Source: Metellina segmentata (taxonomy: Eukaryota; Arthropoda; Arachnida; Araneae; Tetragnathidae). Taken from it: a stretch of DNA of 64,000 bases. How positions within the stretch are numbered: the first letter of the stretch is position 1; the number at the start of each line of letters is the position of its first letter. The stretch is taken from contig OX375881.1 in the NCBI GenBank assembly GCA_947359465.1, positions 30,421,742 to 30,485,741 on the forward strand, written 5' to 3'. The notes beneath the pieces are model-generated. The model saw nothing but the letters and a program-made list of their open reading frames with translations, searched no databases and was not told where the DNA came from. Below, one piece after another: positions 54,443 to 64,000 of this stretch. A program made the position numbers and the translations under genes.

Positions 54443-55013
54443 TACAGGGTGTTACAAAAATAATGGAAACACACTGGATTTATAAGGAATCCTTTACTAA
54501 TATGGCTGTTTATGAAGGTGCCTCCTAACTGTAATTATTGACACTGTAGAATCCAGATGCTGATTGAGCTCTGCGGTCACTTTGGCTGCAGTTGTTTTCT
54601 TTTTAGACATTACAATCCGTTTCAATATCCGTCGGTCTCTTTCACTCAGCTTCTCCTTCTGTCCACTATTTTGCTTTGCCGAGCTTGTCTTGCCGTGCTG
54701 TGTGTACGCTGCCATGACTTTAGACATCATACCTCTAGAAAAGCCTAAAAGCTGGGATGTTTTGGTCACAGTTGCTCCAACTAGTCGGGCTCCTACAATT
54801 TGGCTTCCTTGAAAGTCTGTGAGATATGATATTTTACGCTTTTGCCAAAAATCCACTACGTATACAACTTCACTAAAGCTATCTCATACTACCATGATAT
54901 ATAGTACTTTTTATATTAAAAAAAACTGGTAACGACTTATATTTTAATGCTTACGAAGCGCATTCTTAAATGTCACTTTTATTCACAGTGTTTCCATTAT
55001 TTTGATAACTATC
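54443..55013 (-). mobile_element. Tc1-type element with internal deletion
   Basis: Inverted ends GTTACAAAAATAATGGAAAC (54448) and GTTTCCATTATTTTGATAAC (55007). The 570 bp between hold only the N-terminal part of a transposase. Confidence 0.75.
54497..54856 (-). CDS. Tc1 transposase, DNA-binding domain only
   Basis: A 119-codon frame from MDFWQKRKISYLTDFQGSQI through KTSQLLGFSRGMMSKVMAAY (first helix-turn-helix) and LSERDRRILKRIVMSKKKTT (second) to AELNQHLDSTVSIITVRRHL, then stop. The whole catalytic domain has been deleted. The frame is intact. Confidence 0.7.
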   Translation of the reverse strand: MDFWQKRKISYLTDFQGSQIVGARLVGATVTKTSQLLGFSRGMMSKVMAAYTQHGKTSSAKQNSGQKEKLSERDRRILKRIVMSKKKTTAAKVTAELNQHLDSTVSIITVRRHLHKQPY

Positions 55014-55750
55014 TGTACATTTCTTTTGAAAGTTAGGGCAGGCATGTAGGAAAAGAGGACAGAGTTGCCTTTAAGATATCTTCTGTCGGCCACATTATCA
55101 TCAACGAGCCAAATAAAGTTACAGCATCGATCTACATTGATGATAGAACGTTCTTTTCACTGGAATACTGGACCAACCAGCATACAGAACAGAAAGGTCC
55201 TAATCAGTGCAGAAAAGATAGCTGATGTTGGAATATGCCTCCCGTACATCCTGGAGCAACACATAAGTTTTTACTTGTCTATAATGCAGTGGCCAACCAC
55301 CAGTGCAGAAGTCAGCGTTACTGAGGCTGATTATTAATTTTCACTTTTTCACTTATCACTCATTTTTAACTTTTTCATAACAAAAACTTTGCTTTTATAA
55401 TGTTATAAAAGTATTTGTGAAGTTTTATAATTGAAAATAAATAATTTTTTTCATAATACAGTCAGTATCAGCTATACGGTCAGCTGAGTGGTCCAGAAAA
55501 ATCAGACCATATAAGGGGGATGATCATATATGCGGAATCATTCTACACTAGTTAATTATGGCAGGATTATATTCACCTATCAGAATATAGTAGTCATAAA
55601 CAAATAATTAAACTTTTAAGAAGATTTTAAAAATTAATTCGCGAAGTAAAAACTACAGTAAGAAATATGCAACATATTTTTAGTGAAATTTATTAGCTTA
55701 CCTTACCAATCTAAGTACAGTACGCCTAAGTACATGCATCCATATTCAAT
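55014..55750. other. Spacer with an unassigned frame
   Basis: The frame at 55065-55337 may be transposon-derived but I cannot place it. Confidence 0.3.
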
Positions 55751-55754
55751 GCAC

Positions 55755-55890
55755 TTATCTCTACTATTATAAAATGAAGTGTTTGTTTTTCTGTTTTTCG
55801 TTATCACAGTCCTGACGAATCGACGACACTTACAATAATATAATTTTTGGGTGGCGGCGAATTTTAAAATTCAATCTGGAACATTTTTGA
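55755..55890 (+). mobile_element. Helitron-like element, copy 3 (5' part)
   Basis: TCTCTACTATTATAAAATG, GTTTGTTTTTCTG, GCGAATTTTAAAATTCAATC: the start of the family at 3794 and 34751. The 3' end is not found. Confidence 0.55.
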
Positions 55891-56329
55891 ATGATTGTAA
55901 TAGAATTTAATTATTATTGTTTTCTTTGGAATGGCAGCAGCATAAAAGATCGCAGATTTCAAATTCGTTTTTTTATCATTTGGTTTTTTATTTTGCACAA
56001 AGGAACAATTTGTCAGCAGACTAAAAAAACAAACAAAATTTTTAACATAAATTAACCTCTTATTCGTCACGTATGATCTAAATGTAACCAAATTTTCCTT
56101 TACTCTTTTCGTCTCAATTTCAACGTACTTTTCAAACAGGGAAAGATAACTTCAACCAATAAACAGACATATGTCCATCTGTTGTGTTTAAGTGGAGGAG
56201 AATCTTTTTTTGAGGGGGGGACGGGGTAACGTCGACGATGATTCAACCCAAAAGAGAAATGAGTGAAGGGGAGGGAAATGAAGGCGTAAATTAATAAAAT
56301 ATTAATTCGAAAAATCCTGATTTGACTTT

Positions 56330-56860
56330 CTAGTTCATGACGTCACAGAGAGGACTCCTTCCTCTGCTCGCCTACACTCGTCAACGTTTTTCCCGTTGAA
56401 ACTCGTTGTGACGTCTGGCCCAGAGGCCAAAAGGCTGAACACTCTTTTCCTCCCTCCATTCTCAAAAGGTTTCGTGGAAAAGTACGCATATAAAAATTTC
56501 GAATTATTCAAAATTGTACAGGACCTGATGCGACAATTAGTTTAGGGTGCATTATGTGTTAAGCGAAATCATTGCGAAAGGAGTGTTGGTGTGCTAGCGT
56601 CAGCGAACAGGGGGCGAAGCTCTCGCTTTGACGTCATGAACCGAAAAATAAAATCAGGATTATACGAATTATTAAGTTTCGCTATCGCAAGGAGATTGAC
56701 TTTGCTAAGTAGCAAGCCAAATGGAATTGCGTGCGTATGTGAGAAGGGGCGGAGGTTTCGCAGTCGTAGGAGATTGACTCTGCGAAAGGAGTGTTGGTTT
56801 GCGAAGCGAACCAAATCGGATTACATAGCAATACGCGGAGCCCCCTGGCATGTAAAAAAA
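56330..56860 (+). repeat. GTTTGCGAAGCGAACCAAAT repeat family, long copy
   Basis: Contains GAACAGGGGGCGAAGCTCTC, ATCAGGATTATACGAATTAT, GGAGATTGACTCTGCGAAAG and GGTTTGCGAAGCGAACCAAA, all shared with 12109-12348 and 59600-60020. Confidence 0.65.
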
Positions 56861-57766
56861 GAGGATGTGTGTGTATATTCTGTATGGGAGATTCTCAAAA
56901 TGTGGAAACACTAAATGGTAACTATGAAAAAAATTTTAAATTTAACATCAATACTTTTTTACTGTATTGTTTATAGGCCTAGAATACAATATATAATCAG
57001 TCAAAGACAGGAACTGTTCTGCAAAATTACTAATTAAAACATTTAATTACAAGATCTGTAGGTTACAGATTTTTGACATTGCTTTCCTGTATATTTTAGA
57101 GTTCGGACATTGCTGGCCTGGAGGTTACACAACTTTGGCATTTCCCAAGTCTATTGACTTTTGAACATTGTGTTATTGATCATTTGTGATTTGAATAATT
57201 TATGTAAAAATACTAAGAATATGATAAATTGCTATTATATTGCGAAATGTATCTGATCAAAACTGTTTACAACAGATATATAACAGTATACTTAACTAAA
57301 TTTAAAACAACTTTTTTGTTTTAAAGAAATAAATATATTTAATGTCTACTAATAGGTATAAAAATATGACATTAGTCATTAATTATAAACTGTCATTGCT
57401 TTAAAATTAAGGTAGATTTGAATATTTAAAATTTTTGTTTTTCCAGATTTTTATATCCTGGATTTGTTTAATTCTGTAAAATTTTGTTGCTAGTTATAAA
57501 AATTTTGGGTTTGGTTGATTTTTGTGATCTTTTAAATAATATATATTTACATATACAAAAAAGAAAACATGACCAAAAAATAAAAATAACTTTATAATAA
57601 CTCTTGGAAAAGTTATAATTTCTATAGAGAATTAATCAGGAAAAAAAGTTCTTAAAATCTAAGTTTCATCTTAAAAAATGTATTAAAAGGATCATTTTTA
57701 TTTAATACATTTTTATTTTCGTTCATTTACTATCACCTACTGTACAGCCAAAAAGCAGAAGAAAAA

Positions 57767-57805
<39 letters not shown>

Positions 57806-59037
57806 TTATTAAAAAGAAAAAAAACATTAAAAAAAAACGAAAAAATTATCAGTTAAGATTATAGATGTACAAAATCAGACATTTGTAACTAAACAATTTA
57901 ATTTCAAGGATATTTACACCAAACTGTTGTAATAAATATATTAATTCTTTTCTGAATAGAAGTAAAAGCCCACTGAGAAAAAAAATAATTTTAATAATTA
58001 AATTTATTTACTGTTAAAGCTTCAAGTTTTGAAATGTGTCTTGTTCCCACCTTTTGAGAACTACCCGCATACAAATCTACATCGTTTGACCAATCCACTT
58101 CAAATTTGGTACACTTTTACTTTAGAACACTGCGAAAAACATGCTATTTCTTTCCTGTCTTCAGTAATCTGTAGCCTTGAAAATTGGCACACAGGTAATC
58201 CGAAAGTGCCCCTCGAATCCCCAATTTTAAAACCTAAAGTTAGTTTTCCTGCAATAAAGGGAAATGGATAAGGAAACCCGTTCCACAGGGTTAGAAATAT
58301 AACCTTTCATCTGCGTGGAGTAGCTTTCGTGAAATTTTTAAATGTTACTTTTCATCACATCGAATTTATTTATAAACCAATTTTAAAGAGAAATTTACTA
58401 AAAGAAAGAGTATATTCTCTAGACTTTCACGTGGTATTTTCAAATTTTAAAACTATTAGTATTAAGTTATGGATCTGACAGTGTTTTAGTTTTGTATCGG
58501 AAATTACGATCTAAAGGTTCCGAAATTTGTATAACCAATTTTTCATCGCATCGAACTTATAGAAATTGCACCATAAGGAAGAATACATTCCCGTATTGTT
58601 TCAGATTTAAAACCCTATAGCATTATGCTATACTAGATATGACAGTTTTAACAAAAAATAACGAAAATTTCCCGACATTTCACGAATTTCCAAAAAGCAT
58701 TTTACCAGGAACCAAATTAAAATTTCTAAAAAAAACTCATTGAAATGCAAACATTTACGTTTAGAGGTACTCTATAGAAACTCACGACTGAAGACTGAAA
58801 ATATGAACGTGTTTTGCACTCTCGCAAAAGAAATTTTGCTTTTTTTTAAACTTTGACACTTAATGCACTCTAAACTAATAACCGTATCGGAAAAAACCTT
58901 CTCCGTCTTGTTTCCTGTACAATTTTGAACCAACCATGTTAATCTTGCAATTTTCTGATGCGTACATTCTCGGGAAACCGTCTGTGAATTGAGCGAATAA
59001 ACCGTGTTTCAATCCGGTGGTGGGATCGCTGGTAATC
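56861..59037. other. AT-rich intergenic spacer
   Basis: Contains an AT microsatellite at about 57767-57807 and a stretch at 58180-58250 resembling the interior of the Helitron-like family (TTGGCACACAGGTAATCCGA). No gene seen. Confidence 0.45.
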
Positions 59038-59043
59038 TTTATT
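59038..59043 (-). terminator. Polyadenylation signal AATAAA (minus strand)
   Basis: TTTATT on the plus strand, about 83 nt beyond the stop codon of the exon at 59126. Confidence 0.45.
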
Positions 59044-59125
59044 TAAATACAGAGAGAAACAAATAGAGTTTTTCTTCATGGCTGACATTTTTAGTTTCGT
59101 TCATTTACCATCACTTATTGTACAA

Positions 59126-59295
59126 TTAGCGTGCGCACGCTGCTTCACCAGCAGGAACGCATTTTCTTAGTAGAAAGTCGAATTCTTTGCCTGGTGGACA
59201 GTCTTTTAACTCGGGTTTACCTCCCCGACACCAGATGAATTTCTTGCAGTTTAGGTGGTAGGGGAAATCACCAATTGGTTCTGGACACACAAGAG
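59126..59295 (-). CDS. Terminal CBM14 exon of a paralogous chitin-binding gene
   Basis: Acceptor TTTCTTGCAG, phase 1 start, then LVCPEPIGDFPYHLNCKKFI, WCRGGKPELKDCPPGKEFDF and KCVPAGEAACAR before the stop at 59126: a complete six-cysteine peritrophin-A domain. It is on the same strand as, and 9 kb upstream of, the Kunitz/CBM14 gene, with its own stop, so it ends a separate gene. Its other exons must lie to the right; none is recognisable between 59296 and 64000. Confidence 0.92.
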
Positions 59296-59589
59296 CTGCA
59301 AGAAAACCATTACAGTTATTGTTTACTAGAATGCTCATCACAACACACACATATACTTATATATATCCATACCTTGGAAGGCCAATGACCATTTTGCAAT
59401 ATTTTGGTAATAACCGATTTGGTAATTTTTGTTTCTTCAACCCTCCTGATGGCTTACCAGTTAACTATATAACCACTAGAAGGGCCCCCGAGCCTATCTT
59501 TTAAGGGACTTATCAGTTTTATGGGCACTATAATGGGTACTTCAGTAAAAAAAAGATAAAAAGTGAAAAATTACAGAGTGGAGATTTTG

Positions 59590-60018
59590 GAAGGAAAAAA
59601 AATCAATGCGTAGCAATCACCGGGGTTTGAGAGCTTTAGCGTGGAGGGCGCGAAGCTCTCGCTGTGACATCATACACCGGAAAGTAAAATCAGGATTATA
59701 CGAATTATTATGATAGTTCCGCCGTCGCAGGAGTTTAACTCTGCAAAAGTACTTTTGGTTTGCAAAGCAAACCAAATTTATCTGCTAAAACAGTGTTGGT
59801 TGGCGAAGCAAATCAAATGGGATTTCGTGCGTAGGCGAGCAGGGGGCGAAGGTTTCGCCGTCCCAGGAAATTCACTATGTGAAAGAAGTTTTGGTTTTCG
59901 TAGCAAACCAAATAGGACCTGCAAAAGGAGTGTTGGTTTGCGAAACAAACCAAATGGGATTGCTTAGCAATCCTCGGGGGTTGGCGAACGGTGACGAGAA
60001 GAGGGTGGAGCCCCCAGT
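59590..60018 (+). repeat. GTTTGCGAAGCAAACCAAAT repeat family, tandemly built copy
   Basis: Four variants of TTGGTTTGC(A/G)AAGCAAACCAAAT at about 59755, 59802, 59892 and 59933, separated by GCAAAAGGAGTGTTGG-like spacers, and ending CAATCCTCGGGGGTTGGCGA ... GGTGGAGCCCCCAG, a Helitron-type hairpin end with CAG in place of CTAG. Confidence 0.65.
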
Positions 60019-60780
60019 TTATAAAGAAATTGTTAGTCATAGGCTTCCAGCAGCACCAGGAACTCTCATAAAATTATTGAAATCTTTTAAGCAAAAAAAA
60101 ATTCACATTTTTGATAGTTAATTTATCTATGTTTTTAAAATTTTGTTCGCCAAATTGAAGATTAGAAGTTCAAGGGAAGGAAACGTCACATGGAAAAAAA
60201 GGCTAGTTGACACCAACACCACCCTTGATAGAACAGGGAAGATTCCGGAACCACCGCCGTCTTTGTATCATAAGGGAAGGTGAATAATGAGAATCTCATA
60301 GCCATCGCGAATGAATGGTGATCCAAACACGTGTGGTAGTTTGGGTGAGATGATAGCTTGTAGGAGACACTTGTTTACAGACCCCGATCTGTGTCGCATC
60401 TTGGGAAGTAGGTAAAAACAGCAGACTGGATTCCAATAAATTTTTTTATTTATTTTAAAATAGCTCTGCACGAGAGTTTATGGAGATGGGTGCATGCATA
60501 GAAAGTCTCACCTCCAACTCATTTAGCTGTCCATATTAATTTCCTGGTCATGGGTCGAAGAACAATTAAAGATTAATCCATTCCATTGAAAGCGCCCTGG
60601 GTGTCGGCTCAATATAGCGAATTGAAGAGCGGAAAATTTGAAGACCAAGTGCAGAAAATTTTGAAAAAAGAAGCGACCGTCGACGTGTTTTATTTCAGCA
60701 AGCAGAAACTAAAACCAAAGATAACGCAACAGTACAGATCAAAATGGCCAATGGGTCTTTTTTAAACTCACGTTTTAATA
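60019..60780. other. Spacer without recognised feature
   Basis: Small frames match no family. Confidence 0.4.
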
Positions 60781-60782
60781 TA

Positions 60783-62202
60783 CAGCTGTTTCGTAAAATA
60801 TGCAACACCATGTAGGAGTCATCAGAATTAAAGGAAATTTAGTACAATAACGGCTTATATTAGTAACAAAAATGAATACATTTTCAAAGCAAAAAAACAA
60901 TATTAAGTATCTGAAATCAGTATTTGGTCTAGCCACCAAGCGCTGCAATAAGTGGTGTTGCCATACGATGTGGAATGGAGTGAAACAGATGTTGAATGTC
61001 TGCTTGTGGAAGATAATTCCATATTGTTTGTATGCGCACCCAAAGTTCGTCTTTTGAAGCTGTAGGACGCGGATCACGAGCGAGACGCCGATCAACCAAA
61101 CCCTACACTTGCTCAATAGGCGACAAATCCGGCGAATAAGCAGGCCAAGGAAGAAGTTGCGTGTGTTGGGCTGAAAAGAAGTCTCGAAGATTCCTTGCAA
61201 AATGGGGGCGTGCATTATCCTGTTGAAAGATAGCTCCAGGGATGCCTTGAAGGAAGGGAACGACTGCGGGCTCTAGCACTTCATGGACGTACCTGTTGCT
61301 ATTCAGATTACACTAAATTCGTAGCAGGTGAGATCATCTTTGATACGAAATCGCACCCCAGACCATAACTCCGGGTGTTCGGCCACTATGACGTTCGATA
61401 ACGCACTCTGGAAGGCAGCGTTCACCGGCATAGCGTCTAACACGAATGCGGCCATCATGGTTCGACAAATTAAAGCGGGATTCGTCAGAAAAAACAACTT
61501 GTTGCCAATCAGTCCGCCAGGCTTTGTGCTCATGAGCCCATTGCAGACGCTGCCGTCGATGGTTTGGCGTGAGGGGGGCGGGGATCCTGTATAAAGAAAC
61601 CCTTGCACGCAGTCCACGGTGCAGCAGACGTCGGCGAATTGACGAAGCCGACATTAGTACACCTGTAGCAGTAGATCACTGTGCTGCCAACTGCCTGGAG
61701 GAAGCTGAACGGTCATTTACCGCCATATGGACCAGGTGTCAATCATCGCGCGCTGACGTCACCTTCCGTTATCCACTCCCAGTTTTTCGAGTTGTCCGGT
61801 ATTCGTCGGTCCACTGCTCCCAAACTCGTATCACTGTGGAACTGTTCCGCTGCACACGAACTGCTATTGCGTGATAGGAAAATCCTCCTTCACGAAGGCC
61901 GATGATTCTCCCCCGTTCAAACTCCGTAAGTTGTTAAAATTTCGCCCTATTTCGTCGTGGAGGCATTCTTAGGTCTCACTAAACGTTCGCCACTAAAAAA
62001 TAACCATGTATTATCTTCAACGTCCCGCCGCAGTCCTGTATTTATACGCTTTTAGCATCAGTTGTTCAGAGGGCGCAGCTCACACAACGCATGCGTGGTG
62101 GTTCTGAAACTACTTTGCATAACATCCTATAATTGACATTTACTGCAAATTTCATTTCATTCGGATGATTCCTTCATGGTGTTGCATTTTTGACAAACAG
62201 CA
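60783..62202 (-). mobile_element. Tc1 element, full length but old
   Basis: Inverted ends CAGCTGTTTCGTAAAATATG and the rough inverse CATTTTTGACAAACAGCAGTG, both leading into GCAACACCATG. A left TA is present at 60781-60782; the right one is decayed. Confidence 0.8.
60917..61966 (-). pseudogene. Tc1 transposase, single frame with about seven stops
   Basis: Reading from ATG 61966 (MPPRRNRAKF) to 60917 the 350-codon frame has no indel but carries stops after AKF, GSG, ARDD, AAQ, LLRI, IEQV and ALGG. Motifs remain: TEFERGRIIGLREGGFSYHA, FSDESRFNLSNHDGRIRV, GVMVWGAISYQRS, FQQDNARPHFARN and LPWPAYSPDLSPIEQV; the catalytic triad D-D-E itself is intact. Most stops can be read as one-base transitions from Trp, Gln or Arg codons. 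Confidence 0.85.
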
Positions 62203-62435
62203 GTGTTTTAATTTGGAATAAATTTGTATCTAACGAATAAAAATGAAACGAACATCAAAGTGTTCGGTTAATTTTTTTTTGCACATTTTGAATGTGAATT
62301 CGAAGTATTATAATCATAAATAACAGAAATATAATTTTAGTAAATTCATCGAAAACATTTCAAACTTGAGGAACGAGGAATATTTAATATTGTTTGAGAT
62401 AGTTATTAAATATGTTATCCAAGTGAAAATCCCAA
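62203..62435. other. AT-rich spacer
   Basis: Nothing recognised. Confidence 0.4.
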
Positions 62436-62439
62436 TGCA

Positions 62440-62612
62440 AAATGTTGGGTTGGTGTGGAAGTTTGGAGAGTGGGGTGCCAGCTCAGGTGTTGCTTCGTCA
62501 TCTGACCGTGGTTCAAAATTACGAGGTTTGTCCTCGAATCTTTCCCTTAAGGGACTTATCCCGCACCGTCGTCAATAGCCCGTTGTGTTGCTCTAGTACG
62601 ACGTTAACTAAA
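62440..62612 (+). repeat. SINE copy, 5' truncated
   Basis: Starts in the body (GTTGGGTTGGTGTGGAAGTT), close to the consensus throughout (CCCGCACCGTCGTCAATAGC), ends GACGTTAACTAAAA. Confidence 0.82.
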
Positions 62613-62614
62613 AC

Positions 62615-62705
62615 AGGGTTCCCACTCTTTTTTTCTAACTAAAAATAAGGACTTTCTAAGCACTTTCTAAGACAAAATAAGGACTTTATAAGGACTTAAA
62701 TAAAA
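62615..62705 (+). mobile_element. Probable hAT left end
   Basis: CAGGGTTCCCACTCTTTTTT followed by repeated AAGGACTTTCTAAG motifs is the usual start of one hAT group. It directly follows the SINE tail. A convincing right end (GTGGGAACCCTG) is not found; GGTAGGAACCACC at 63187 may be a decayed one. Confidence 0.4.
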
Positions 62706-63660
62706 CATTGAAGAAACCGTATTATACAATGTAATACCTAACTTTAGACCAAATGGGGATGCTCTCTTACAGATTAGTTAATCTTATAAGAACAGTATAT
62801 GTAAAAAATTTAATATTCAAGTCTATTTTCTAAAAATTATACACAAATAATGCCACACAAAATGAGACTTTTCAAAATGAGCTATCTGATTTTTACAAAA
62901 TTCAGCAGTTAATAAATGGGCATTTACATAAACAAATTATAGAATGGAGACTGCAAGAGAAAAACTTTGGATGTTTTTCTTCAATCTCTTCGCAGTGCAT
63001 TTGCTTTTATAAAAAGGGAAAGAAAGAGTTAAGTTTGATGAGGACCGGACTTGGTGTGTTCAGTCTCAAAGCTGCTGTTGCAAGTTTGATATTGATTTCT
63101 TATTCTTTTCATATTGATTTGTTTTTACTTTTTAATGGTCTTAAGGGGAGTGTATGAGCAATTTTTTAGCATATTGGCTGCTCATGGGTAGGAACCACCA
63201 TTTTGTCAGGCTCGTCCCTGATCCACTAACACTTTTATTTTCAAAAATTTCCTAACTTTTGTATTTTAAATTTCTTTTTGTTTTTGAAATTAAAGTGCTT
63301 ACCTTGTTGTGTGTGCAGCTTCAATCTGCTTATGAAATGGAAATATCTCACACCAGTAATTATTTTATAATACACTTTCATAAATTCATAGTGAAAATAA
63401 GAAGTAAATTCATTTATTGGCACATCGGAGGCGTCAAAAAATAAAATTAGTGTAAAACTATTCATTTACTAAAAGGATAGCAAGTTGCATACGTCAGAGT
63501 CAAATTTGACTAGATCAGAGACCGAACGAGTTTCGAAGAAAATATTTTCCCGTAAACCAAAATGGATCATAAGAGTTATGCAAAAACTTTGATAAATTTA
63601 TAAAAAGGTTAAAATAATAAAATGAAATTTTCTTGAATAGATATTCAATTAGTTGCCACC
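62706..63660. other. AT-rich spacer
   Basis: No gene. It may be the inside of the hAT element above. Confidence 0.35.
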
Positions 63661-63664
63661 GTCC

Positions 63665-63838
63665 CAGCCTAAGCCATTCGGTGTATTGCCACATAATTTT
63701 GAACCACGGTCAGATGACGAGACATCTGAGCTGGCGCCCCACTCTCCAAACTTCCACACCAACCCAACCTGAGAACTTTCGGCCACGACAGATTTAAGGT
63801 GCACCAGCCGCCTCTACACCATACGCTTACAAACATCA
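63665..63838 (-). repeat. SINE body fragment
   Basis: TTTTGAACCACGGTCAGATG, CCCCACTCTCCAAACTTCCA and CGACAGATTTAAGGTGCACC are nearly identical to the copy at 11757. The tail is replaced at the left and the tRNA head is missing at the right. Confidence 0.8.
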
Positions 63839-64000
63839 TTTTTATGAAACAAAATTAATATGAAAATTATCATCTAAGCTGACAGTGGAAACAGATTGCG
63901 CATGGGATAACAAAAGCAAAGTGAAATTCAAGCACAGTCGCCCATTGAGTATTTGTCACCCAGATACAAAGAGAAAAAAAATTATAAAGCATGGAAAAAT

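Overview
The window looks like nuclear DNA of an arthropod. It is AT-rich, has long introns and is crowded with transposons: Tc1, mariner, hAT, Helitron, piggyBac, a TTAA-inserting DNA element, tRNA-derived SINEs and a jockey-type LINE remnant. The few host genes are split into short exons with GT/AG borders. The mix of repeats and the chitin-binding and Kunitz secreted-protein genes suggest a chelicerate, most likely a spider; that placement is inference.

The central host feature is one long minus-strand gene, about 35 kb from 50244 down to 15264. I assembled it from eight coding exons: signal peptide; Kunitz inhibitor domain; a cysteine-rich chitin-binding-like domain; a 36-nt micro-exon; and four chitin-binding peritrophin-A (CBM14) domains, the last carrying the stop. 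Every internal splice junction is phase 1, every boundary has GT/AG, and the joined exons give an uninterrupted frame of 1380 nt (459 codons plus stop). The product should be a secreted, disulfide-rich protein that binds chitin and carries one Kunitz module. Just upstream on the same strand (59295-59126) is the last exon of a paralogous chitin-binding gene whose body lies beyond the right edge, so this is a tandem family.

At the left edge are the last exon of an unrecognised plus-strand gene (1-397) and the first coding exon of an RDH13-like short-chain dehydrogenase on the minus strand (2435-2261), whose other exons I cannot find here.

Layout. 1-5.1 kb: edge gene, SINE split by a hAT element that itself holds a Tc1 piece, RDH exon, TIR element with a tRNA-like core, Helitron-like element. 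5.3-8.4 kb: Kolobok-like element with TTAA flanks. 8.4-12.4 kb: Helitron helicase remnant, tandem SINE tails, (TA)n, LINE remnant, SINE. 12.4-15.2 kb: AT-rich, little else. 15.3-50.2 kb: the Kunitz/CBM14 gene, its introns filled with transposons, a 1.4-kb minisatellite built from a palindromic MITE, and an inverted duplication of the micro-exon region. 50.3-59 kb: promoter side with a tandem duplication, decayed transposases and AT-rich spacer. 59-64 kb: paralog exon, Helitron-like tails, a Tc1 copy and SINEs.

I found no CRISPR array, prokaryotic operon, rRNA gene or functional tRNA gene. The most original signals are the phase-1 modular gene with its micro-exon and inverted copies, the palindrome-derived minisatellite, and several transposon nests whose target duplications can be read to the base.
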